Below, piece after piece: positions 5,633 through 13,720 of a stretch of DNA of 37,730 bases. Below the pieces are notes generated by a model. That model had not been told where the DNA came from and did not search any database. It saw only the letters and a list, made by a program, of their open reading frames with translations. Origin of the DNA: Microcaldota archaeon (GTDB taxonomy: Archaea; Micrarchaeota; Micrarchaeia; Micrarchaeales; Micrarchaeaceae); NCBI GenBank assembly GCA_021801785.1, contig JAJYXL010000024.1:1-37730 (forward strand), read 5' to 3'. The translations under genes and the position numbers were made by a program. Positions within the stretch are counted from its first letter, which is position 1. The number at the start of each line of letters is the position of its first letter.

Positions 5633-8041
5633 CTACTGGAGGAGCTGTGCATCAACCAGCACGGTTCCGCTCTTCAGAGATATCAGCTTCACACCGCTCG
5701 CATTCCTGCCTGTGGTCCTTATACTCGATACGTCTATCTCTATAGATGTGCCCTCGGAGTTTATCAGCAGCACCTTCTCGCTCCCTCCTGTCTGACAGGC
5801 GAGTACCTTTATCGCCTTCCCCACCTTCTCACTAACCTTTATGTTCAGCACCCCCTTCCCGCCTCTCCTCTGCAGCCTGTAGCTAGATAGAGGTGTAGCC
5901 TTCCCGAAGCCCCTATCTGTGATCGTGACTATACTCCCGCTCTCTCTCGCGGCCACCACGCCTATAACCTCGTCGCCCTTCGCCAGTCTGATCGACCGCA
6001 CCCCGAACGCCAGCCTCCCAGTCTCTCTCACATCGCTCTCCTTGAAACGCAGACCCTTCCCTCTCAGTGTGGCTATAAACAGCTCAGATTTGCCATCCGT
6101 TATGCACACACCCACAAGTCTATCGTCATCCATCTCAGCCATAGCCTTTATCCCATTAGCTCTCGGCCTAGAGAACGCCATAGCATCCACTCTCTTTATC
6201 TTCCCATTCCTGGTTACGAATACAAGAGATCTTCCGCTAAAGTCGCGAGTGTTGACCACATACAGTATATTCTCATCCGCATCTATATTTATCAGGTTCA
6301 CAGCCGCTTTGCCGGAGCTGTACCTATTTCCAGATGGCACAGAGTACGCCTTCAGCCAGTAGGCCTTCCTCTTATCCGTTATCACGAGCAGGTAGTCCTT
6401 AGACATGCAGGAGAGCACGCCTGTAACATAGTCCCCCTCTCTCATATCTATGCTTATCACCCCCTTCCCGCCGCGTCCCTGGGCCCTATACGCGCTGGCA
6501 GGTATCCTCTTCATGTAATTGAGGTGGGTCCTTATTATGACACTCTCCTCATCCTTGATAAGATCCTCACTCTCTATCTCCATGAGATCGGAGTTGCTCT
6601 CTATAACAGAGCGCCTCGCCCTCCCATACAGCCTTCCCACCTCTACGCTCTCCTCCCTGACTATCTTGTATATATTACTTACATCGGAGAGCACCCTCTC
6701 GCACTCCGCTATCTCGGAGCCGAGGCTCGCGATCTCCTCCCTTATCGTCCTCTCCTCCAATGAGGTAAGCCTTCTCAACTGCATATCCATGATGGAGTCT
6801 GCCTGCCTCTCGCTCAACTCGAAGACCTCCATAAGCCTGCCTCTCGCATCCTTCGTATCCTTGCTGCTCTTTAATATCTCTACAATACTCTCGATGCTCT
6901 CTATCGCCTTAGCCAGACCCTCTACGATATGACGCCTATCTCTGGCCTTGTTAAGGTCGAATTCGGTCCTCCTCCTTATTATCTCGACCCTGTGGTCAAC
7001 GAATACCCTTATAAAATCCTTTATATTGAGCGTCAGCAGCCGGTTCCCTATAACTGCCACATTCATTACAGGGAGAGATATCTGGAGGTTTGTGTGGGCG
7101 TAGAGAGTGTTGAGCACATATTCCGTATTCGCGTCCCTCTTAAGCTCTATAGTTATGCGTATGCCCTCCTTCCCGCTCTCATCCCTCAACGATGATATTC
7201 CAGTAATTACCTTGTTCTTTACGAGATCCGCTATTCTCTCAACGAGCTGGGACTTGTTCACCGTGTAAGGTATCTCCGTTATGACTATGGTATCATGATC
7301 CCTCTCATGCTCTATACTGCTCCTCCCTCTTATGGTTACAGAGCCTCTCCCGGTAATATACCCCTTAAGCAGCGCCTCATCCATAAACACCGTTCCGCCG
7401 GTAGGGAAGTCGGGGCCCTTCAGATGCGACATGAGCTCTAACGGAGTTATATCTGTATTATCGATATAGGCGCATATCGCATCGCATACCTCGTTTATAT
7501 TATGCGGGAGTATGTTCGTAGCCACACCAACAGCTATGCCGGAGGCTCCGTTTATCAGAAGGTTCGGTATCTTAGATGGGAGGACCACCGGCTCCTCCTC
7601 CTCGTTGTCGAAGTTCGGTACGAATCTCACAGGCCTCTTCTCAAGGTCCTTCAGCATGTCCTCCGCCATGGCTCTGAGCCTGACCTCTGTGTACCTCTGG
7701 GCAGCCGGAGGGTCTCCATCGATAGAGCCCATATTCCCCTGCCCCTCTACAAGCATATAATTCAACGAGAAGTCCTGAGCCATCCTGACCAGCGTATCAT
7801 ACGCCGCTATATCCCCATGAGGATGGTACTTACCCACCACCTCTCCAACAATCCTCGCGCTCTTCTTCGTTGGCTGATCGTGCGTATTCTTCAGCATGTA
7901 CATCGCGTAGAGTATCCTCCTCTGCGCAGGTTTGAGCCCGTCCCTGGCGTCAGGCAGGGCTCTCCCGACTATTATGCTCATCGCATAGTCTATGTAGCTC
8001 GTCTGCAGCTCATTCTCTAATGAAACATCAACCTCCTTCAT
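5633..8041 (-). CDS. gyrA: DNA gyrase subunit A
   Basis: 802 residues from the ATG at 8041; a GTG at 8050 would add three. It starts with the GyrA pattern of an acidic short lead and [21 protein letters not shown]. The catalytic tyrosine is Y117 in AAQRYTE, within the winged-helix domain that cuts DNA. The C-terminal beta-pinwheel holds a perfect GyrA box, QRRGGKG (about 724-730), which allows DNA wrapping and therefore true negative supercoiling rather than topo IV-like activity. The segment [12 protein letters not shown] has Ile at the position of E. coli Ser83, a site where changes give quinolone resistance. Archaeal gyrases derive from bacteria. It directly follows gyrB in one transcript. 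Confidence 0.97.
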   Translation of the reverse strand: MKEVDVSLENELQTSYIDYAMSIIVGRALPDARDGLKPAQRRILYAMYMLKNTHDQPTKKSARIVGEVVGKYHPHGDIAAYDTLVRMAQDFSLNYMLVEGQGNMGSIDGDPPAAQRYTEVRLRAMAEDMLKDLEKRPVRFVPNFDNEEEEPVVLPSKIPNLLINGASGIAVGVATNILPHNINEVCDAICAYIDNTDITPLELMSHLKGPDFPTGGTVFMDEALLKGYITGRGSVTIRGRSSIEHERDHDTIVITEIPYTVNKSQLVERIADLVKNKVITGISSLRDESGKEGIRITIELKRDANTEYVLNTLYAHTNLQISLPVMNVAVIGNRLLTLNIKDFIRVFVDHRVEIIRRRTEFDLNKARDRRHIVEGLAKAIESIESIVEILKSSKDTKDARGRLMEVFELSERQADSIMDMQLRRLTSLEERTIREEIASLGSEIAECERVLSDVSNIYKIVREESVEVGRLYGRARRSVIESNSDLMEIESEDLIKDEESVIIRTHLNYMKRIPASAYRAQGRGGKGVISIDMREGDYVTGVLSCMSKDYLLVITDKRKAYWLKAYSVPSGNRYSSGKAAVNLINIDADENILYVVNTRDFSGRSLVFVTRNGKIKRVDAMAFSRPRANGIKAMAEMDDDRLVGVCITDGKSELFIATLRGKGLRFKESDVRETGRLAFGVRSIRLAKGDEVIGVVAARESGSIVTITDRGFGKATPLSSYRLQRRGGKGVLNIKVSEKVGKAIKVLACQTGGSEKVLLINSEGTSIEIDVSSIRTTGRNASGVKLISLKSGTVLVDAQLLQ

Positions 8042-8050
8042 AAACATCAC

Positions 8051-9946
8051 TCATATATCCAGGAACGAGACATCTGTGGAGTGCTCCTCAAGGAACTTCC
8101 TCCTCCCCTGCACATCCACCCCCATAAGAACCGTAAAGAGCGAGTCCGCAAGCTCTACATCCTTAATGGTCACGTGCTTTAGAACCCGATTCTCCGGGTT
8201 CATAGTGGTCTCCCACAGCTGTTCAGGATTCATCTCTCCGAGACCCTTATACCTCTGAATCTTGCTCTTCGGCTCCCTCTTTACAATCTCCTCCATATCC
8301 CTGTCATTGTAGACATAATTCACACTCTTGCCGTAGGTTATCTTGTATAGGGGCGGCTGCGCTATGTAGACTCTCCCATAATCTATCAGAGGCCTCATAT
8401 ACCTATAGAAGAACGTAAGAAGGAGCGTCTTTATATGGCTGCCGTCGACATCCGCATCAGTTAAAAGTATTATCCTGCCGTATCTGAGCTTCGATATGTC
8501 GAAGCTATCGCCTATGCCTGTTCCGAAAGCGGTCACCATGGCCCTCAGCTCCGCATTCCCGAATATCCTATCGTTAGATGCTTTCTCAACGTTGAGTATC
8601 TTACCCTTTAGCGGGAGTATCGCCTGGGTGAACCTATCCCGCCCCTGCTTGCTCGATCCGGCTGCGCTCTCTCCCTCAACTATGAACACCTCTATCCTGT
8701 TCGGATCGGACTCCGTGCAATCCGAGAGTTTGCCTGGCAGCACTGCACCATCGAACAGGTTCCTCTTCCTGGCCACATCGCGCGCATTCTTGGCAGCCTC
8801 TCTTGCAATGGCGGCCCGCATCACAGATCCAGAGATTCCGGACGCCTCACTCGGATTCTCCTCCAGATACACCGTCAATGACTGGTAGACCACATTATCA
8901 ACAATATTCCTAACACTCTGAGATCCCAGCTTCTCTTTCGTCTGCCCCTCGAACTCAGGATCGTGCATCATTATAGAGACTATACCGACAAGCCCCTCTC
9001 TCGTATCGTCGCCTTCGATGTTGGGCGGCTTCTTAACATTCTTCTGCACATAGCTCAGTATCGCCCTGCTTATAGCGGCATGGAATCCTGTAACGTGAGT
9101 TCCTCCTTCAGGGGTCTTGACATTATTCACAAACGATATGAGCTTCTCGCTGTAGCTCTTTACATATATCATAGCCACAGACACAGCCACCGAGTCGATC
9201 TCCTTCTTTATCATTATAGGTCTCGTAACCCTCTCGCTCTGCCCTGCCAGAACATCGAGCAACTCTATTATCCCCTTCTCAGATACGAATACCTGCCTCT
9301 CCTCCGCGTCACCCCTTCTATCTATAAGTTCTATCCTCAATCCCGGGTTCAGAAACGCAAGGTCCCTCACATGATCTTTAAGAACCATAGTATCGAAGCT
9401 CCTAGCGGAGAATATCTCTCTGTCAGGTTTGAACCTTATCGATGTTCCTGTCTCATCGCTACCTCCTATCATATCGAGCGCGCTCACCGGTACCCCGCGA
9501 GAGAACCTCTGCCTGTAAACACTCCCATCCTTCCTTACCTCGACCTCTGTATACTCCGACAGGGCATTTATCACTGTCAGACCGACTCCGTGAAGCCCTC
9601 CCGATACCTTGTATATCTTACTATCGAACTTAGCTCCTGAGTGCAGCGAAGTCATTATAACCTCCAGAGCCGACTTCCCGCTATCGCCTATCTTATCTAC
9701 AGGTATGCCTCTCCCATTATCGCTGACCTTGGCAAAGTCCATACCATCCTCAGATCCTAGCTCTATGACTATGTTATTGCAGTATCCTGCTACGGCTTCG
9801 TCGACAGAATTATCTATCAGCTCGTATAACAGGTGGATAAGGCCGCTGCTACCCGTCGAACCTATATACATTGCGGGTCTCTTCCTCACCCCCATCGTTC
9901 CTGAGAGCACAACAATATCCTTAGCACTATATCCATTATCGTTCAT
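8051..9946 (-). CDS. gyrB: DNA gyrase subunit B
   Basis: 631 residues, the compact GyrB length without the insert of some proteobacteria. The GHKL ATPase domain shows ELIDN with the catalytic Glu at 42 and Mg-binding Asn at 46, DNGRGIPV at about 76 and GLHGVG at 117-122. The transducer lysine is in QTKEKLGS (335-342). The TOPRIM domain has EGESAAGS (424-431) and TDADVDGSH (496-504), followed by QRYKGLGEM, typical of GyrB/ParE. It hydrolyses ATP and, with GyrA, introduces negative supercoils. The bacterial EGDSAGG is altered to EGESAAG. The ATG at 9946 has a TATA element at 9991-10002 on the minus strand. Its stop codon lies next to the gyrA start region. Confidence 0.97.
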   Translation of the reverse strand: MNDNGYSAKDIVVLSGTMGVRKRPAMYIGSTGSSGLIHLLYELIDNSVDEAVAGYCNNIVIELGSEDGMDFAKVSDNGRGIPVDKIGDSGKSALEVIMTSLHSGAKFDSKIYKVSGGLHGVGLTVINALSEYTEVEVRKDGSVYRQRFSRGVPVSALDMIGGSDETGTSIRFKPDREIFSARSFDTMVLKDHVRDLAFLNPGLRIELIDRRGDAEERQVFVSEKGIIELLDVLAGQSERVTRPIMIKKEIDSVAVSVAMIYVKSYSEKLISFVNNVKTPEGGTHVTGFHAAISRAILSYVQKNVKKPPNIEGDDTREGLVGIVSIMMHDPEFEGQTKEKLGSQSVRNIVDNVVYQSLTVYLEENPSEASGISGSVMRAAIAREAAKNARDVARKRNLFDGAVLPGKLSDCTESDPNRIEVFIVEGESAAGSSKQGRDRFTQAILPLKGKILNVEKASNDRIFGNAELRAMVTAFGTGIGDSFDISKLRYGRIILLTDADVDGSHIKTLLLTFFYRYMRPLIDYGRVYIAQPPLYKITYGKSVNYVYNDRDMEEIVKREPKSKIQRYKGLGEMNPEQLWETTMNPENRVLKHVTIKDVELADSLFTVLMGVDVQGRRKFLEEHSTDVSFLDI

Positions 9947-9990
9947 GTTTTCTACCGGTCAAATTAAGAGCCCAATAATCATCTGATTTT

Positions 9991-10002
9991 AAGTTTATAT
10001 CC
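9991..10002 (-). promoter_or_regulatory. TATA element for gyrBA
   Basis: On the minus strand this reads GGATATAAACTT. The predicted start is near 9970, giving a leader of about 24 bases before the gyrB ATG. Confidence 0.55.
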
Positions 10003-10075
10003 CTTTTGGTATATGGAGATAACGACAGAAAATAGCGTAAATACCCCCAACTCATTACGAAACACGCAACACAAA

Positions 10076-10085
10076 AGTTTTTAAT
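10076..10085 (+). promoter_or_regulatory. TATA element for VKOR-HD operon
   Basis: AGTTTTTAAT is centred about 32 bases before the VKOR ATG at 10113, so the mRNA leader would be very short. Confidence 0.4.
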
Positions 10086-10112
10086 CAGGGATGAGAAAAC
10101 AATCTGATAAAA

Positions 10113-10568
10113 ATGGTATCTAAGAGAACACTGACAGTGATGACCCTCATAATGGGTATCATAGTATCGGTATATCTTGTCATAGTGCATTTCGAGCCAC
10201 AGCTTCTAATATGTTCTACTAGCGGAGTTGTAGACTGCCCCTACGTTCTGGGGAGTTCATACTCCACAATCTTCGGCATACCTCTCGCCATAATAGGATT
10301 TGTATGGGTCCTAGTAATGTTGATGATTGTTCTAAAACGCAATAATGAGATAGCCGACACCATATATCCGATATGGATGGTTTTGGGTGCGCTGGGTGTG
10401 GCGTACTCCTTCCTCGCCCAGTATCTGCTGAAGCACATATGCAAATACTGTTTTACCCTTGACATAATAATTATAATAACAATAGCAATACAGTTAATAA
10501 TGAGTGACAGAGATGCACGACCCAATATTCATAAAGGATCCCATAACCGGAGATATAAAGGTAAGTAA
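10113..10568 (+). CDS. Vitamin K epoxide reductase (VKOR) family protein
   Basis: 151 residues with four predicted membrane helices. It has all the VKOR cysteines: the loop pair Cys34 and Cys42, and the quinone-side CxxC pair Cys110-Cys113 in ICKYC, with a Ser/Thr-rich loop at 48-52. Such proteins reoxidise a periplasmic-side thioredoxin-like partner and pass electrons to quinone. No thioredoxin domain is fused, so a separate partner is needed; the DUF929 CPYC protein at 35320-36132 is a candidate. The last 18 codons overlap the start of the HD-domain gene in another frame. Confidence 0.9.
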   Translation: MVSKRTLTVMTLIMGIIVSVYLVIVHFEPQLLICSTSGVVDCPYVLGSSYSTIFGIPLAIIGFVWVLVMLMIVLKRNNEIADTIYPIWMVLGALGVAYSFLAQYLLKHICKYCFTLDIIIIITIAIQLIMSDRDARPNIHKGSHNRRYKGK

Positions 10569-11652
10569 AGAAGAAAGGTTAATAATAGACGACAAGAACT
10601 TCCAGAGGCTCAGGTACATCAAGCAGCTCGGTCTATCCTATCTCTCATATCCTGGGGCGAACCACACAAGATTCGAACACTCCATAGGGGTAATGCACAC
10701 AACCAGAGAGATATGCGAGAGGCTGGGCATGGATGACGAGGAGCTCGTCATCGCAGGGCTCCTCCACGATATAGGGCATACTCCATTCTCGCACCAGGTC
10801 GAGCATACTATACTGAAATATCTTAAGAAGAGCCACGAGGATATAGGGATCGAGATAATATCTAAGAGCAGCATAAGTGATGCTATATCGAAATCCACGC
10901 TCTCCCTTAGCAGAATCAAGAGTTACATGCGCGGAAAGGGCAGGGGAGACATTATCTGCGGACCTCTCGGTTCCGACCGGATAGACTACCTTATGCGCGA
11001 CTCTCACTATACAGGAACAGCGTACGGGGTAATAGATCGCGAGAGGCTTACAAACAAGTTCATATACCGTAGGAGTAGGTTGTGTATAGTTCCAAGCGGA
11101 ATAAGGAGTGCAGAGTCCATGCTGATTGCGAGATACTACATGTTCCTCTCCGTATACCAGCATCATACAACACTGATAGCTGGATCCATGCTTGTAAAAG
11201 CCATAGAATCCGCGATAGAGGAAGGAGAGATAGACCCTAACGATCTCAAATATTATAACGATTCGACTCTGACAACAAAACTGCTGAATTCTGAGACCGT
11301 CGCAAAGCGAATAATGGAGCAAATACTCGATAGACGCCTATTTAAGAGGGTTGTATTCAGGAGCATACCCTATAACAGAGTCGTAAACATAAACAAAATA
11401 AACGAGATAATATTAAATGAAGGAGTAGACTATAATGAGTTTATAGCTGCAGATATAAGGACCAAGGGCGGGGATGACGAGATAAGCATATTCGACCCGG
11501 CAGCCAATACAGCCACAAAACTTAGCGATAGTTCGCAGCTGTTTAACGCGCTCATAGATACCATGACGAAACGTAGAATACTGCTGATTGCAGGATCGGA
11601 TGTTTCAAATAGGCGCATAACAAAGGTGATAAGTAAATTAGCTTATCTGTAA
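10513..11652 (+). CDS. HD-domain phosphohydrolase (SAMHD1/dGTPase-like)
   Basis: 379 residues. Metal-binding HD residues are visible: RFEHSIGV (His56), LLHDIGHTPFSH (His85-Asp86 pair and a following His) and GSDRIDYLMRD (Asp155 region). This layout is that of the SAMHD1-like branch of HD hydrolases, whose members cleave dNTPs; the true substrate here is unknown. The ATG at 10513 begins MHDPIF, matching the family start, whereas a GTG at 10504 is possible. The gene begins 56 bases inside the 3' end of the VKOR gene in a different frame, so translation may be coupled. The C-terminal third is less conserved. Confidence 0.88.
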   Translation: MHDPIFIKDPITGDIKVSKEERLIIDDKNFQRLRYIKQLGLSYLSYPGANHTRFEHSIGVMHTTREICERLGMDDEELVIAGLLHDIGHTPFSHQVEHTILKYLKKSHEDIGIEIISKSSISDAISKSTLSLSRIKSYMRGKGRGDIICGPLGSDRIDYLMRDSHYTGTAYGVIDRERLTNKFIYRRSRLCIVPSGIRSAESMLIARYYMFLSVYQHHTTLIAGSMLVKAIESAIEEGEIDPNDLKYYNDSTLTTKLLNSETVAKRIMEQILDRRLFKRVVFRSIPYNRVVNINKINEIILNEGVDYNEFIAADIRTKGGDDEISIFDPAANTATKLSDSSQLFNALIDTMTKRRILLIAGSDVSNRRITKVISKLAYL

Positions 11653-11666
11653 CAAACACACAAAAC

Positions 11667-11676
11667 AAATAAAAAC
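11667..11676 (+). promoter_or_regulatory. Candidate TATA element for tRNA-Lys
   Basis: AAATAAAAAC lies about 30 bases before the tRNA 5' end at 11702, a normal archaeal spacing for starting almost at the mature end. Confidence 0.4.
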
Positions 11677-11701
11677 TCTAACATATATCATAAAGGCATG
11701 T

Positions 11702-11796
11702 GGGTCTATAGCTCAGTTTGGTTAGAGCGGCTGGCTCTTAACCAGTAGGTCGAGGGTTCAAATTAAACTAGTTTTATGAAAATCCCTCTAGACCCG
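11702..11796 (+). tRNA. tRNA-Lys(CTT) interrupted by a 20-nt T-loop intron
   Basis: The acceptor stem GGGTCTA (11702-11708) pairs with TAGACCC (11789-11795), with G11796 as discriminator. The D-arm is ordinary. The anticodon arm 11730-11746 has an uninterrupted loop CTCTTAA, anticodon CTT at 11737-11739. The T stem GAGGG (11752-11756) pairs with CCCTC (11784-11788), but 27 bases lie between instead of 7. They fold as an exact bulge-helix-bulge: TTCA (11757-11760) with TGAA (11777-11780), 3-nt AAT bulges at 11761-11763 and 11781-11783, and an intron hairpin TAAA/TTTA. Cutting after the second bulge base removes 11763-11782 and restores the loop TTCAAAT. Simple tRNA finders could miss this gene. 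Confidence 0.92.
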
Positions 11797-11815
11797 CATA
11801 AAACATAACACGGAG

Positions 11816-12970
11816 CTACGGCTGCATCCAATCTATCTCGTAATACTCGTATTCGCTTCCAGGAAGTCCTATCTTCCTTACCTTATAATATGTAACAGAG
11901 GTCTCCCTGTCCGATATAGCTATTACCAGCTCAAGCCTCCTCTCCTTAGCCTCATTTATTATTGAGGAGAGTTCAGCTCCGCCTATATACGAATTCTCCG
12001 TGAGCGAGAGCATTGCATATGTCGGATCGCCATTGTCAGGCGATTCCATATTCCCTCCTCTCCTATGGTATAAGACAAAATCTATAGGCAGGTTCTTAGA
12101 CCTGCTCTTCCCGGGTATCGCAAGTATGAACGTCTTTCTTACAGAATGTGCCACTCTTATGGCCCTAGACCACTCCGATGTCAGCAGTTTCTGATCTCTA
12201 GGAAATACATGTAACACATGCTTAGAATGCGTCCAGTTCTCATCCTTTATCGGTTTAGCTCCAGGGAAATATATTCTAAAATGTGCACCGAACTTGAAAC
12301 CGGTCTTAATTACATAGCCCTTCTCCCTCCAATCCTTGTATACATCATACAGCTTAGGGAAATCCTCCCTTCTATTTTTAGCTATCGCAAACACCTCCTT
12401 CCTTTTCAGGTTCAATATCTCCAAATACCCCTTCTCCGCAAGGAACACGGTCTCGTATATATCTAATTTATTAAGGTTTCCTCTATCGCTAACTTTGTAT
12501 GTTCCATACTGTCCAAACCAGAACATGTCATATATGCTCTTTCCGAATTTATTGTCCTCAACTATCGTGGTCAAATCCTCTGCAAAGAAGACGCCATCGA
12601 ATTTAAGATCTCCAAATTCCGGATCAGCAGCCGGATACTTTTTAATAAGGTTCTTACCCTTTCCGGATATACTCCCAGGTCTTTTCAGAACGAGTCCCCT
12701 GTCCCTCCAATCTTTAAATGTGAAATATCTGGCCATCAGCTTTTTATCTGAAGAGAAATCCACTGCAAGCTTGTTAAAAGATATAATATCTCCATCGGTG
12801 CTCTTGCAGATAGCATTTCTGACATCCATCACGTAAAGAGCCTCCTCTATCTCCAAATACAATCTCTTGTTCCTATACTCCCCAAAAAATGTCCTTCTCA
12901 GTACATCTATCGTAGACTGATCTTCAGAATACAGACTCCCATCTCTCTTATCATAAGTTATCTCTATCAT
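11816..12970 (-). CDS. endA: tRNA-splicing endonuclease, three-unit type
   Basis: 384 residues, twice a normal archaeal EndA subunit. The middle unit carries the catalytic triad: Tyr234 (FRIYF), His248 (THSK) and Lys279 (SVRK); the His-Lys spacing of 31 matches M. jannaschii EndA. The N-terminal unit is a degenerate copy: residues 86-96 (KDWRDRGLVLK) mirror 212-222 (KDWREKGYVIK) but lack the triad. A third, non-catalytic beta-type unit fills about 295-384. This order matches the epsilon2 endonuclease of ARMAN archaea, a homodimer reported to accept introns at non-canonical sites. It overlaps the dphB stop by 4 bases (ATGA) and ends 20 bp from the convergent T-loop-split tRNA-Lys. Confidence 0.93.
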   Translation of the reverse strand: MIEITYDKRDGSLYSEDQSTIDVLRRTFFGEYRNKRLYLEIEEALYVMDVRNAICKSTDGDIISFNKLAVDFSSDKKLMARYFTFKDWRDRGLVLKRPGSISGKGKNLIKKYPAADPEFGDLKFDGVFFAEDLTTIVEDNKFGKSIYDMFWFGQYGTYKVSDRGNLNKLDIYETVFLAEKGYLEILNLKRKEVFAIAKNRREDFPKLYDVYKDWREKGYVIKTGFKFGAHFRIYFPGAKPIKDENWTHSKHVLHVFPRDQKLLTSEWSRAIRVAHSVRKTFILAIPGKSRSKNLPIDFVLYHRRGGNMESPDNGDPTYAMLSLTENSYIGGAELSSIINEAKERRLELVIAISDRETSVTYYKVRKIGLPGSEYEYYEIDWMQP

Positions 12971-13716
12971 TTACATACTCTCTCTAATATCTCTCTCTCC
13001 AAATCAGTTAAAGGTCCGGGGATAATAATGCATCCCATACTATAACTCGGTAGATCAGAATATATCTTACTTACACTATCAAAAATTATTCTCTGGGCTT
13101 TAGTCCCTAGATCTAACATCAGTACTATCTTTGTATCGTCATTTATAAATCCGAGTTTTCTAGAATCCTCTGCCTTTTTTAATATATCTATCGCGTCACG
13201 CATATTCAATGATTTGCCGCTTTCAGAATTGTAATCCAGCAGCAACAGAGTGTGCAGTCCTAATCTGATATTATTATACATCTTATCATAAAAAGCCAGG
13301 GGTTTATAATTATCTCTCCAAGCCGCTACAGTACAGACTGCGCCAAACCTATAAAAATCAAGCCCGGATTCTCCGATTGCGTAGGTAAACACAGAAGATG
13401 AGTGATAAACCTCAAATCTCACATTTTTCGACAGCGCCTCTAAATATATGATCTTATGTGTGGTGGCAATTAAAGGATCTCCGCCTACAAACAATGCAAT
13501 ATCTCTGTCAACTGCCATCGATACAAAGTCACTAACACCCTCCTCAAGCATGCTTCTTGTCGCAATCTTCACAGTCTTTCGTGTTGCTCTCTCTATATCC
13601 CTAATTAACTCTTCATTTACCAAAAACGTGTAATTCTCCACATAAATCTCAAAACCCGAAAGGTCTAGCGATCCAGGAACCTCGCCATACATACCAAGCC
13701 CAATAAGTTTTATCAA
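12967..13716 (-). CDS. dphB: Diphthine synthase
   Basis: 249 residues of the SAM-dependent uroporphyrin-III C/tetrapyrrole methylase fold. Hallmarks are the N-terminal IGLGMYG loop, GGDPLIATTH (78-87), and YHSSSVF..AIGESGLDFYRFG (104-125), which are characteristic of DphB/Dph5. It methylates the modified histidine of aEF2 during diphthamide synthesis. The start is a TTG at 13716; no upstream ATG is in frame, and GAGGT inside the end of the preceding helicase gene serves as a ribosome binding site. The gene sits 4 bp after the helicase stop and shares an ATGA overlap with endA, so the three are almost certainly co-transcribed. Confidence 0.92.
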   Translation of the reverse strand: MIKLIGLGMYGEVPGSLDLSGFEIYVENYTFLVNEELIRDIERATRKTVKIATRSMLEEGVSDFVSMAVDRDIALFVGGDPLIATTHKIIYLEALSKNVRFEVYHSSSVFTYAIGESGLDFYRFGAVCTVAAWRDNYKPLAFYDKMYNNIRLGLHTLLLLDYNSESGKSLNMRDAIDILKKAEDSRKLGFINDDTKIVLMLDLGTKAQRIIFDSVSKIYSDLPSYSMGCIIIPGPLTDLEREILERVCK

Positions 13717-13720
13717 GAAA

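Noticed and set aside
7502..8020. 172-codon plus-strand frame opposite gyrA
   Set aside because: It lies wholly inside gyrA, which has clear family motifs; the antisense frame has no recognisable domain.
8963..9640. 225-codon plus-strand frame opposite gyrB
   Set aside because: Antisense to conserved GyrB motifs, rich in Tyr/His/Arg as expected of a mirror frame, no start signals.
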